Positions 53,085 through 61,872 of a stretch of DNA of 64,000 bases are shown here, piece by piece; position 1 is the first letter of the stretch, and the number at the start of each line of letters is the position of its first letter. The notes under the pieces were generated by a model that worked only from the letters and a program-made list of their open reading frames with translations, did no database searches and was not told where the DNA came from. The stretch is from an uncultured Alphaproteobacteria bacterium (GTDB lineage Bacteria > Pseudomonadota > Alphaproteobacteria > Caulobacterales > Caulobacteraceae): assembly GCA_937920085.1 (NCBI GenBank), contig CALETE010000094.1, forward strand, positions 67,800-131,799, given 5' to 3'. Made by a program: the position numbers and the translations under genes.

Positions 53085-55940
53085 ATGAGCAAGAGCTCAA
53101 ATCTAATGAAGTTGAAGATTGCGATGGTTGCGACCACCGCCCTGGCGGCGCCTTTTGCGGCTAATGCCCAATCCGCAGCCAAGACTCCGAACACAGTCGA
53201 CGAGATCGTGGTGACGGGTTTCCGCCAAAGCCTGGAAAAGGCCCTCGTGGTCAAGCGCGACTCAGTCGCCGCCGTTGACGCCATTGTCGCTGAAGACATC
53301 GCCAAGATGCCTGACCAGAACCTGGCTGAATCTCTTCAGCGCATTCCAGGTATTTCGATCTCCCGCGACGCCGGCGAAGGCCGTTCGATCACGGTCCGCG
53401 GCCTGTCGAGCCAGTTCACCCGGGTCCGGGTCAATGGCATGGAAACAGTGGCCACATCGACGGACGGCGCTTCGGCCAACCGCGACCGGGCCTTCGACTT
53501 CAACGTTTTCGCTTCCGAGCTGTTCAACTCCATCGTCGTGCACAAGACCGCCGAGGCCAGCCTGGATGAAGGCTCGCTGGGCGCGGTTGTCGACCTGAAC
53601 ACGGGAAATCCTCTGGCGGGCAAGTCGGGGCTTCACGGGGCGGCCTCGGTAGTCGGCTCGTACAACACCCTGTCCAAGGATTTAGGCCCGCGCCTTGCCG
53701 GCCTGCTGAGTTGGAAGAGCGAAGATGGCTCGCTGGGCGGCTCGCTCTCAGCGGCCTACTCCAAGATCCATAGCCTGGAAATGGGCAACAATTCGGTGCG
53801 CTGGGCCCAGGCCCGTTTTGACTCGGTGAACGGCACGCCCTGCTTCTACACCACTGCCACTAGCACCGTGGCCGCCCTGAATTCCGGCGGGACCTACCGG
53901 TCCAGCTCAGTCTGCGACCAGGCGGCCTTGTCCTTCCACCCCCGCATTCCGCGTTACGGTGAAATCAGCCACGACCGCGAGCGCCTGGGCCTAACCGGCT
54001 CGGTGCAATACTCCCCTTCCAGCGCCACCAAGATCTCGATCGACGCGCTCTATTCCAAGTTCAAGGAAGACCGCGAAGAGCAGTGGGGCGAAGTCCTGGC
54101 CAGGTCTAACGAGCGGTCAATCGACGTTGTGAACGCCGTCTATGACGCCAACAACAACATGATCTCGGCCACGTTCAACGACGCCTATGTCCGTACCGAG
54201 CACTATCTGCGCCAGAGCTCGACAGAGTTCTACCAGCTGGGCGGAACCTGGGATCAGGATGTCACCGACACCCTGCGCTTCACGGTCCTGGCCGGAACCA
54301 GCAAGTCCAACGCCGACATCCCGGTGGAAACCACCATCATGTTGGACGACCGCGACGCGACGGGCTTCAGCTACGACTACCGCGATATGAAGTTCCCGAA
54401 GATCACCTTCGGCACCAGCGTGACCACGCCTTCGGTCTTCCAGCTGGCGGAAATCCGCGACCGTCCGTCCAATGTCACCAACCGCTTCAACACCATGCAG
54501 TTCCGCGGCGAGTGGGACGCGACCAGCAATATCAAGGTCAAGGCCGGGGCGGTCTATCGCCGGTTCGGCTTCTCAACGGCCGGCTTTACCCGTGACACAG
54601 CGGTGTGCGGCAATGGTGGAACCAGTCTGGTGACCAGCACTTCGGGAACCATCGCCTGTTCACCCACAAGCCTGTTTGGGCCAACGGCGGTCTACGGGTT
54701 CCCGGTGACCAGCTCCCTGTCCCAACTTTTCACCCTGAAGGACTCTGGTCAGCCAGCTGGCAACACCAACTCCTGGCTGGTGGCTGACCTCTCCTCGGCG
54801 GCGGCCTTCACCAACCTCTACAACCGGGCCCTGGTCAACGACACCGGCAATATCCGCGGCGTGCGGGAAACCACCAAGGGCGGCTATGTGCAGGTGGACG
54901 TAAAGGGCGACATTGGCGGTATGGACTACGCCTTCAATGGCGGTGCCCGTTACGCCAAGACCGAGCAGTCCTCCTATGGCCTCAACAGCGGCGTCCTGGC
55001 GACTGTTGTCCGCAGCTATGACGACTGGCTGCCCTCGGCCAACTTCGCCCTCTATCCCACCAGCAATGTGGTCCTGCGTCTGGCAGCGGCCAAGGTGATG
55101 AACCGTCCATCCCTGGGGTCCCTGACCCCTGGCGGTTCAGCTGACGGCTTCAACTACAAGGTCACCAGCGGCAATCCGTTCCTGGAGCCCTATCGCGCCA
55201 CGAACTATGACGTTTCGGCCGAGTGGTATTTCGCGCCACAGGCGATCCTGTCCATTGCCTGGTTCCAGAAGAACGTCGACACCTTCACCCAGTCCACCTC
55301 GATCACCGGCGCAACCTTCACCCAGACGGGTCTGCCAACCTCCGTGCTGAACCCGAGCTCTCCTGCCGCTCTCAACCCGGCTCAGCTTTCCCAGCCGATC
55401 TGGACGATCTCAACCACCACCAACGGCAGCGGTGCGACCCTGAAGGGTATCGAGCTGGCGGCTCAGGTGCCATTCAAGACCTTCACCGACGGCTTCTTCA
55501 GCAATTTCGGGGTGATCGCCAATGCGACCTTCATCACCTCTGGCGCCAAGTTTAACCTGCAGGGGCCAGCCATAGCGCCGGGCGGCGCTCTGCAGAACGT
55601 GACCGTCTCGAACACGCTCTCCAGCGTGTCCAAGAAGGCCTATAATGCCACGCTCTACTATGATGACGGTACCATCAGCGCCCGAACCATGTTGAGCTAT
55701 CGCGGTCGCTATCATGAAGGCGCCTCGGGCACCGGCAACCTGCTGGAAGGCTATGATGCGACCACCAATCTGGATGCATCGGTGCGCTATAAGCTGACCG
55801 ACTGGGCGGAAATCTCCCTGGAAGGCAGCAATCTGCTCGACACCTACCGGTATCGGTTCACCGACTGGACCGCAGACCGGAACTACGAGAACAATCACTT
55901 CGGTCGGACCATCCTGATCGGCGCCCGCTTCCGGATGTAA
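53085..55940 (+). CDS. TonB-dependent receptor, likely pectin oligosaccharide uptake
   Basis: A 951-residue outer-membrane receptor. The signal peptide ends at AANAQ, a TonB box-like VDEIVVTGFRQSLEKAL follows, and the plug motif IAEDIAKMPDQNLAESLQRI and GRSITVRGLSSQFTRVRVNG are those of Caulobacter-type carbohydrate receptors. The C-terminus ends with an aromatic/methionine strand (ILIGARFRM). Position between pectate lyase and downstream carbohydrate genes, with operator E at its promoter, argues for oligogalacturonate uptake. AGGGGGAGG precedes the ATG. Confidence 0.93.
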   Translation: MSKSSNLMKLKIAMVATTALAAPFAANAQSAAKTPNTVDEIVVTGFRQSLEKALVVKRDSVAAVDAIVAEDIAKMPDQNLAESLQRIPGISISRDAGEGRSITVRGLSSQFTRVRVNGMETVATSTDGASANRDRAFDFNVFASELFNSIVVHKTAEASLDEGSLGAVVDLNTGNPLAGKSGLHGAASVVGSYNTLSKDLGPRLAGLLSWKSEDGSLGGSLSAAYSKIHSLEMGNNSVRWAQARFDSVNGTPCFYTTATSTVAALNSGGTYRSSSVCDQAALSFHPRIPRYGEISHDRERLGLTGSVQYSPSSATKISIDALYSKFKEDREEQWGEVLARSNERSIDVVNAVYDANNNMISATFNDAYVRTEHYLRQSSTEFYQLGGTWDQDVTDTLRFTVLAGTSKSNADIPVETTIMLDDRDATGFSYDYRDMKFPKITFGTSVTTPSVFQLAEIRDRPSNVTNRFNTMQFRGEWDATSNIKVKAGAVYRRFGFSTAGFTRDTAVCGNGGTSLVTSTSGTIACSPTSLFGPTAVYGFPVTSSLSQLFTLKDSGQPAGNTNSWLVADLSSAAAFTNLYNRALVNDTGNIRGVRETTKGGYVQVDVKGDIGGMDYAFNGGARYAKTEQSSYGLNSGVLATVVRSYDDWLPSANFALYPTSNVVLRLAAAKVMNRPSLGSLTPGGSADGFNYKVTSGNPFLEPYRATNYDVSAEWYFAPQAILSIAWFQKNVDTFTQSTSITGATFTQTGLPTSVLNPSSPAALNPAQLSQPIWTISTTTNGSGATLKGIELAAQVPFKTFTDGFFSNFGVIANATFITSGAKFNLQGPAIAPGGALQNVTVSNTLSSVSKKAYNATLYYDDGTISARTMLSYRGRYHEGASGTGNLLEGYDATTNLDASVRYKLTDWAEISLEGSNLLDTYRYRFTDWTADRNYENNHFGRTILIGARFRM

Positions 55941-55972
55941 GCCTCTTAGATCACCGATGATGTAATGCTTCG

Positions 55973-56004
55973 CCCCTTCAGGTCCCCGGATCTGAAGGGG
56001 TTTT
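55973..56004 (+). terminator. Intrinsic terminator after the TonB-dependent receptor
   Basis: CCCCTTCAG (55973-55981) pairs with CTGAAGGGG (55992-56000), followed by TTTT. It can end receptor transcripts; partial readthrough would still express the esterase-GH43-uxaC run. Confidence 0.85.
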
Positions 56005-56018
56005 GCTGTGGAGTGCCT

Positions 56019-57011
56019 ATGCCGATTGATCGCAGAGCCTTAATCGCCGCCGGACTGACGGCGACCGCCGCCGGCGCCAAGGCCCAGACGCCACCGCCCA
56101 AGGCAGCCGGCAAGCCAGCAGCAGGCCTGCCCCAGCCCTCAATGACCATCGACCTTTGGCCCAAGGGTGCGCCGGAAGCGGTTCCGCCCGGCCTCGTGGA
56201 AAGGGTGGATGAGCGCTCGAACGACGGTCTCGTCAATGATCGGGCGGTCTATGGCGTCACCCGTCCGCGGCTAGCGGTCTTCGCTCCGGACCGACCCAAT
56301 GGCGCAGCGGTGATGATCACGCCAGGGGGCGGTTATCGCTGGGTGGTGGTGGATAAGGAGGGCTATGAGATCGGACGCTGGCTGGCCGCCCGAGGCTTCA
56401 CCGCCTTTGTCCTGTTCTACCGCTTGCCAGGAGAAGGCTGGGCTTCTGGTCCTGACGCGCCCCTTGCTGACGCCCAGCGCGCCATGCGCCTGATCCGCAG
56501 TCGCGCAAAAGACTTTGCCGTCGATCCAGAAAGGGTCGCAGCCATGGGGTTTTCCGCAGGCGGCCATGTTTGCGCCGACCTGGGTGCCCGGTTCAACACC
56601 AGGGTCTATGCGCCGGTCGACGCCGCCGATCAGCTGTCGGCACGGCCCCATTGCGCAGCGCCCCTCTATCCGGTGGTCAGCATGGACCCGGCCATCGCCC
56701 ACAAGGGGTCGCGGGAAAAGCTGCTGGGCGCCTTGCCCATTCCGCAGGCTGAGGCCGCCCACTCCCCTGACCGCAATATCCCGGCGGACGCCCCGCCGCA
56801 TTTCCTGCTGCACGCCGAGGATGACGATGTCGTCCCTGTAGACAACACCCTGCGTCTGCACACAGCCCTGCGGGCCGCCGGCAGACCGGTGGAGATGCAC
56901 CTCTTCGCCAATGGCGGCCACGGCTTTGGTCTGCGCAAGGCCGTCGGCAAGCCGGTTGAGGCCTGGCCCGACCTCTGGCGCGCCTGGGCCCGGACGGTGG
57001 GTCTCGGTTGA
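56019..57011 (+). CDS. Exported alpha/beta hydrolase, carbohydrate esterase-like
   Basis: A 330-residue hydrolase with a twin-arginine-like leader (DRRALIAAGLTATAAGAKAQ). The oxyanion stretch MITPGGGYRW and nucleophile motif MGFSAGGH match acetyl esterases; Asp and His appear in HAEDDDVVPV and NGGHGFGL. By context it may deacetylate pectin or xylan fragments. The start at 56019 has GGAG six bases upstream. It heads a run of genes 13 or fewer bases apart to 61386. Confidence 0.85.
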   Translation: MPIDRRALIAAGLTATAAGAKAQTPPPKAAGKPAAGLPQPSMTIDLWPKGAPEAVPPGLVERVDERSNDGLVNDRAVYGVTRPRLAVFAPDRPNGAAVMITPGGGYRWVVVDKEGYEIGRWLAARGFTAFVLFYRLPGEGWASGPDAPLADAQRAMRLIRSRAKDFAVDPERVAAMGFSAGGHVCADLGARFNTRVYAPVDAADQLSARPHCAAPLYPVVSMDPAIAHKGSREKLLGALPIPQAEAAHSPDRNIPADAPPHFLLHAEDDDVVPVDNTLRLHTALRAAGRPVEMHLFANGGHGFGLRKAVGKPVEAWPDLWRAWARTVGLG

Positions 57012-57024
57012 TGGAAGCGCGTTG

Positions 57025-58611
57025 ATGGAACTGGATCGTCGACAGGCCCTGGGCCTGGCCGCCCTGGGAAGCACAGGTTTCGCGGGCCCTGGCCACGCGC
57101 CGCCTCAAACCCGCAAGCCCGGCAGGGGCCCTGAGAACCAAGCTGCGCCCGACCAGGGCCATGGCTGGTTCCTCAATCCGATCCTATCAGGAGACCGCCC
57201 CGACCCGGCCATCCTCAAGGATGGCGACGACTATTATCTGACCTTTTCCAGCTTCGACGCCTATCCCGGCCTGACGATCTGGCACAGCCGCGATCTGGTG
57301 AACTGGGCGCCCCGGGCATCGGCCCTGACCCGCCGTATCGGATCGGTCTGGGCGGTCAGCCTAGCGAAGCACAAGGAGCGCTATTTCATCTATATTCCGG
57401 TCAAGGCCGAGCAAAACGACATCTTCGTCACCTGGGCGGACCACGTGGACGGCCCCTGGAGCGATCCAGTCGCCCTGGGTCTGCACAGCCACATCGATCC
57501 CTGCCATGCGGTGGATGAGGATGGCGGGCGCTGGCTGTTTCTGTCCGGCGGAGACCGGGTCCGCCTGTCCGAGGACGGCCTCTCGGTCGCGGGTATGGCG
57601 GAGCACGTCTATGATCCCTGGCGCTATCCTGACGACTGGGACGTCGAAGGCTTTTCGCCCGAGGGCCCGAAGATCCTACTTCGGAACGGCTGGTACTATA
57701 TGCTGACCGCCGTGGGCGGAACGGCGGGGCCGCCCACAGGACACATGGTCATCGCCGCACGGTCCAGGTCGCTGCACGGCCCCTGGACCCAGCATCCGGA
57801 CAATCCCCTGGTCCGAACGAAGTCCGCTGACGAGGCCTGGTGGTCCCGGGGACACGCTTCCCTGATAGAGGGGCCGGATGGCGGCTGGTGGGCGATCTAT
57901 CATGGCTATCGCGCTGGGTTCTGGACCCTGGGCCGTCAGTGCCTGCTGGATCCGGTGGAATGGACCTCCGACGGCTGGTTCCGTATGACCGGAGGCGATC
58001 TCTCCCGGCCCCTTCGAAAACCAAGGGGCGGTGAGGCCCTGTCCCACGGCATGGCCCTGTCCGACAGGTTTGAAGGGCCCTTAGCCCTCGGCCGCAAATG
58101 GACCTTTTTCCGCCCGGCGGCCGATGAGCAGGCTCGAATTCGGGTGGCGCACGGCAAGCTAAATCTGACCGGAAGAGGCCTGGCCCCGTCCAGCGGCTCG
58201 CCCCTGCTGCTGACCACCGGCGACACCAGCTACGCCTTTGAGTGTGAAATCGAGCTGGGTCCTGGAGCCGTTGCGGGCCTTGTCCTTTTCTATGACGATC
58301 ATCTCTATTGCGGCCTTGGCTTCGACGCCCAGCGTTTTGTCACCCACCAATACGGCATTGAGCGCGCCCGACCGGTCAATCCTCACGGCGCGCGCTTGCG
58401 CATGCGCATCACCAACCGTCGGCACATTGTCTCCATCCATACCAGCGGCGATGGCGGCCAGACCTGGCGGCGATTCGATCGCGGGATGGAAGTTTCCGGC
58501 TATCATCACAATGTACGGGGCGGATTCGGCGCCCTGCGGCCTGGCCTCTACGCAGCGGGCGAGGCCGTGACCGCCTTCAGTAACTTCACCTACACCGCCC
58601 TGGACGACTGA
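57025..58611 (+). CDS. Glycoside hydrolase family 43 enzyme
   Basis: A 528-residue enzyme. The N-terminal part (DRRQALGLAALGSTGFAG) looks like an export signal. The five-bladed propeller begins at NPILSGDRPDPAILKDGDDY with the base Asp, while the C-terminal domain, from about residue 345, is a beta-sandwich like GH43_C2. Activity is likely arabinofuranosidase, beta-xylosidase or galactosidase on pectin side chains. The ATG at 57025 has GGAA upstream. Gap to uxaC is one base. Confidence 0.87.
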   Translation: MELDRRQALGLAALGSTGFAGPGHAPPQTRKPGRGPENQAAPDQGHGWFLNPILSGDRPDPAILKDGDDYYLTFSSFDAYPGLTIWHSRDLVNWAPRASALTRRIGSVWAVSLAKHKERYFIYIPVKAEQNDIFVTWADHVDGPWSDPVALGLHSHIDPCHAVDEDGGRWLFLSGGDRVRLSEDGLSVAGMAEHVYDPWRYPDDWDVEGFSPEGPKILLRNGWYYMLTAVGGTAGPPTGHMVIAARSRSLHGPWTQHPDNPLVRTKSADEAWWSRGHASLIEGPDGGWWAIYHGYRAGFWTLGRQCLLDPVEWTSDGWFRMTGGDLSRPLRKPRGGEALSHGMALSDRFEGPLALGRKWTFFRPAADEQARIRVAHGKLNLTGRGLAPSSGSPLLLTTGDTSYAFECEIELGPGAVAGLVLFYDDHLYCGLGFDAQRFVTHQYGIERARPVNPHGARLRMRITNRRHIVSIHTSGDGGQTWRRFDRGMEVSGYHHNVRGGFGALRPGLYAAGEAVTAFSNFTYTALDD

Positions 58612-58612
58612 C

Positions 58613-60013
58613 ATGACCCACAAACTCGCCCTGCATCCCGACCGGCTATTCCCGGCAGACCCCGCCACCCGCGCCATCGCCCGGGAGCTGTATTCCACCG
58701 TCAAAGGCCTGCCGATCATCAGCCCGCACGGCCACACCGACCCGGAATGGTTCGCCACCAACGCCCCCTTCGGCAATGCGACCGACCTGCTGCTCAAGCC
58801 CGACCACTATGTGTTCCGCATGCTCTATTCCCAGGGCGTGGCCTTGGAGGATCTGGGGATTGGCGGCGTCGAGGTGGACCCCAGAGCCGCCTGGCGCCTG
58901 TTCGCCGAGCGGTATCACCTGTTCCGCGGCACGCCCTCGCGCATCTGGCTGGACTGGGTGTTCGCCGAGGCCTTCGGCATGGAGGTCCTGCTGGAGGCCA
59001 GTACAGCAGATACCTATTTCGAGACCATAACCGAAGCCCTGGCGACCGAGGCCTTCCGGCCCCGAGCCTTGTTCGAGCGATTCAACATCGAAGTCATCGC
59101 CACCACGGAAAGCCCCCTCGATACGCTGGAGCATCACGACGCGATCCGCGCCAGCGGCTGGGGCGGCAAGGTGATCACCGCCTATCGCCCCGATCCCGTG
59201 GTGGACCCGGACTTCGAGGGCTTCGCCGATAACCTCGTGCGGTTGTCCCAGATGACCGGAGAGGACTGCCAATCCTGGCGAGGCTATCTGGCCGCCCACC
59301 GCCAGCGCAGGGCCGCCTTCGCCGCAAGGGGCGCCACCAGCACCGACCACGGCCACCCCACGGCCCTGACCGCCGATCTCCCCCCGGCCCAGGCTGAGGC
59401 CCTCTTCCGCAAGGTCTGTCGCGGCGACTTCACCCCGGAGGAGGCCGAACTCTTCCGCGGGCAAATGCTGACGGAAATGGCGGCCATGAGCCTGGAGGAC
59501 GGCCTGGTTATGCAGATCCATCCCGGATCCTTCCGCAATCACAACGCCCGGGTCTTCGCCCAGTTCGGCCGGGACAAGGGTGCCGACATTCCCAGCCGCA
59601 CCGACTATGTCAGGGCCCTGAAGCCCCTCCTCGACCGGTTCGGCGGCGAGACGCGCCTGTCTATTATCCTCTTCACCTTGGATGAGAGCACCTATGCCCG
59701 CGAGCTGGCGCCACTCGCGGGACATTATCCGTGCCTGAAGCTGGGCCCGGCCTGGTGGTTCCACGACAGCCCCGAGGGCATGCGGCGCTTCCGGCGCAGC
59801 ACCACAGAAACGGCGGGATTCTACAATACCGTCGGCTTCAACGACGACACCCGCGCCTTCCTCTCCATTCCGGCTCGCCACGACCTGGCCCGCCGGATCG
59901 ACTGCGGATTCCTAGCGGAGTTGGTGGCCGAGCACCGCATGGAAGACTGGGAAGCGGCCGAACTGGCCCAGGATCTAGCCTATAACCTGGTCAAGCAGGC
60001 CTACCGACTATGA
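58613..60013 (+). CDS. uxaC: Uronate isomerase
   Basis: A 466-residue TIM-barrel isomerase converting D-galacturonate to tagaturonate or D-glucuronate to fructuronate. Family stretches include IISPHGHTDPEWFA (metal-binding HxH), RLFPADPATRAIAR and QIHPGSFRNHN. The size equals E. coli UxaC (470). It overlaps the following reductase by four bases (ATGA) and is one base from the GH43 gene, so they form one operon. Confidence 0.95.
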   Translation: MTHKLALHPDRLFPADPATRAIARELYSTVKGLPIISPHGHTDPEWFATNAPFGNATDLLLKPDHYVFRMLYSQGVALEDLGIGGVEVDPRAAWRLFAERYHLFRGTPSRIWLDWVFAEAFGMEVLLEASTADTYFETITEALATEAFRPRALFERFNIEVIATTESPLDTLEHHDAIRASGWGGKVITAYRPDPVVDPDFEGFADNLVRLSQMTGEDCQSWRGYLAAHRQRRAAFAARGATSTDHGHPTALTADLPPAQAEALFRKVCRGDFTPEEAELFRGQMLTEMAAMSLEDGLVMQIHPGSFRNHNARVFAQFGRDKGADIPSRTDYVRALKPLLDRFGGETRLSIILFTLDESTYARELAPLAGHYPCLKLGPAWWFHDSPEGMRRFRRSTTETAGFYNTVGFNDDTRAFLSIPARHDLARRIDCGFLAELVAEHRMEDWEAAELAQDLAYNLVKQAYRL

Positions 60014-61386
60014 GGTTGAACGCCGCCAACCTTTCCAGTCTGGCACCGACCGTCGCGCGCCCTGGCTATGACCGCGACGCCCAGCAGGTGGGCATTGTCC
60101 ACTTCGGCATAGGTGCCTTTCACCGGGCCCATCAGGCCTGGTACGCGGATCTGGCCATGGAAGCCGGCGACCGGGACTGGGCGATCGTGGGCGTGTCCTT
60201 GAGGTCGGGCGGGGTGGCAGACCAGTTGAACCCCCAGGACGGGCTCTACACCCTGACGGAATGCTCCGGCGAAGGGCGGCGGGCCCGGCTGATCGGCGCG
60301 GTTCGCAAGGTCCTGCTGGCCCCGGAAGACCCCGAAGCCGTCATCGCCCTGGTGGCCGCGCCTGCCACACAGATCCTCAGCTTCACCATCACCGAGAAGG
60401 GCTATTGCCGGACCCCGAGCGGTGACCTGGACCCTCAGGCCGCCGATGACCACAGCGTCTATCGCTATCTCCAGGGGGGCCTCGCCCTGCGCAGAGCCGA
60501 GGGGCTGGCGGGCCTGACCCTGATGTCCTGCGATAACCTGGCGGCGAATGGCCGTCAGCTGGCGCGGCTGGTGGATCAGCATTTGCGGCGGACCGACCCG
60601 GAGCTAGCCGACTGGGTGCAGGCGACCTGCACCTTCCCCTCCACCATGGTCGACCGGATTGTCCCAGCGACGACGGCCGATGACCGCCGGGCCGTGACGG
60701 CGGCGGCCGGGCTCATGGACGAAGGCGCCGTCCTCACCGAACCCTTCAGCCAGTGGGTGATCGAAGACCGTTTCGCCGGGCCGCGGCCGCGGTGGGAAGA
60801 GGTCGGAGCCAGCCTGGTTGCCGATGTCGATCCCTATGAGCGCGCCAAGCTCCGCTTGCTGAATGGGGCTCACTCCTTTCTGGCCTATGCCGGCCTGCTA
60901 AAGGGCCACGCCCATGTCCATGATGCCATGGGCGATCCCGATCTGGCCGCTGCGGTCCGGACCCTGATGCTGGACGAGGCCGCCCCGACCCTTTCGCCGG
61001 CGCCGGGCCAGGACCTGGCGGCCTATGCTGAAAGCCTGATCGCGCGGTTCGCCAACCCCGCCCTCAATCACCGGCTGATCCAGATCGCTATGGACGGCAG
61101 CCAGAAGATTCCCCAACGCTGGCTGGAGACCCTGGCCGAGGGCCAAAAGGCCGGCCGCCCCTGCCCGGTCCTCTTGCGGGGTCTAGCCGCTTGGCTGCGG
61201 CACGTGCGCGGCGACAATTTTGCGGCCTGGGGCGAGGTCAGCGATCCCCTGGCGGCCCAGCTGGCTGGGTGCTTCCCGAAGGGTCAGCCAGACATGTCAG
61301 CCCTGTTCGGTCCCACCGGTCTGGTCAGCCAGGTCTGGACGCCCCTGCCCCAGGATCTGCATCTCATCGCAAGATCCATGACCTGA
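60010..61386 (+). CDS. uxuB: Mannitol dehydrogenase-family reductase (UxuB/UxaB role)
   Basis: A 458-residue NAD-dependent oxidoreductase of the mannitol dehydrogenase family, reducing fructuronate to mannonate or tagaturonate to altronate. VGIVHFGIGAFHRAHQAWYAD is the Rossmann segment with the family's HFGxGAFHRAH motif, and KLRLLNGAHSFLAYAG the catalytic domain core. The window holds uxaA but no mannonate dehydratase, so a tagaturonate reductase (UxaB) job is likely although the sequence looks like UxuB. Gene symbol is by family. Confidence 0.82.
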   Translation: MRLNAANLSSLAPTVARPGYDRDAQQVGIVHFGIGAFHRAHQAWYADLAMEAGDRDWAIVGVSLRSGGVADQLNPQDGLYTLTECSGEGRRARLIGAVRKVLLAPEDPEAVIALVAAPATQILSFTITEKGYCRTPSGDLDPQAADDHSVYRYLQGGLALRRAEGLAGLTLMSCDNLAANGRQLARLVDQHLRRTDPELADWVQATCTFPSTMVDRIVPATTADDRRAVTAAAGLMDEGAVLTEPFSQWVIEDRFAGPRPRWEEVGASLVADVDPYERAKLRLLNGAHSFLAYAGLLKGHAHVHDAMGDPDLAAAVRTLMLDEAAPTLSPAPGQDLAAYAESLIARFANPALNHRLIQIAMDGSQKIPQRWLETLAEGQKAGRPCPVLLRGLAAWLRHVRGDNFAAWGEVSDPLAAQLAGCFPKGQPDMSALFGPTGLVSQVWTPLPQDLHLIARSMT

Positions 61387-61446
61387 GACGTAATTGCCCG
61401 GGCGGCGAAACAGGGTTTGGATCACGCTCAGTAGGAGGCCCCGCCC

Positions 61447-61872
61447 ATGACCCGTCAATTTCACAAGCTCTGGCTCAAGATCACCGCCGTCCTCGTCGGG
61501 GCCTTCGGGCCGATCTTCTTCTTGGGAACCATGGCCAAGACTCTGGAACCGGCCCGCTGGTCCCTGGACCTGCTCAGCTGGCCCATAGACGGCGCCACCA
61601 CCTACGCCTCGCCGGACACGCGGTTCCTGTCAGCCCTGACCGGTGGCTTTCTCCTGGGCTGGGGGGTGATGATCTGGTGTCTGTCCACCTGGGTCTATGA
61701 CCTGGCACCCGAACCCACGCGCAAGACCGTGTTGGCAAGCGTCCTCGCCTGGTTTTGCCTCGACAGCGCTGGATCGATCGCCTCAGGCAACCCCTCCAAC
61801 GCGGTCTTCAATGTGATCGTGCTCTTGCTCGCCGTCGGCCCGCTTTGGCGTCCGGCGCGGGAAGATCAGTAG
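61447..61872 (+). CDS. Small integral membrane protein
   Basis: A 141-residue protein with about four hydrophobic helices (near 10-30, 60-82, 92-112 and 115-133). I do not recognise a family. AGGAGG lies just upstream of the ATG, so translation should be strong. It follows the reductase gene by 60 bases and could be the last gene of the uronate run. Its 3' end overlaps proS by seven bases on the opposite strand. Confidence 0.75.
   Translation: MTRQFHKLWLKITAVLVGAFGPIFFLGTMAKTLEPARWSLDLLSWPIDGATTYASPDTRFLSALTGGFLLGWGVMIWCLSTWVYDLAPEPTRKTVLASVLAWFCLDSAGSIASGNPSNAVFNVIVLLLAVGPLWRPAREDQ

Noticed and set aside
56271..57074. 267-residue minus-strand open frame
   Set aside because: Antisense to the esterase gene at 56019-57011 with shadow-like composition.
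58646..59881. 411-residue minus-strand open frame
   Set aside because: Wholly antisense to uxaC, whose motifs and length are convincing; the product is Gly/Glu-rich and has no family features.
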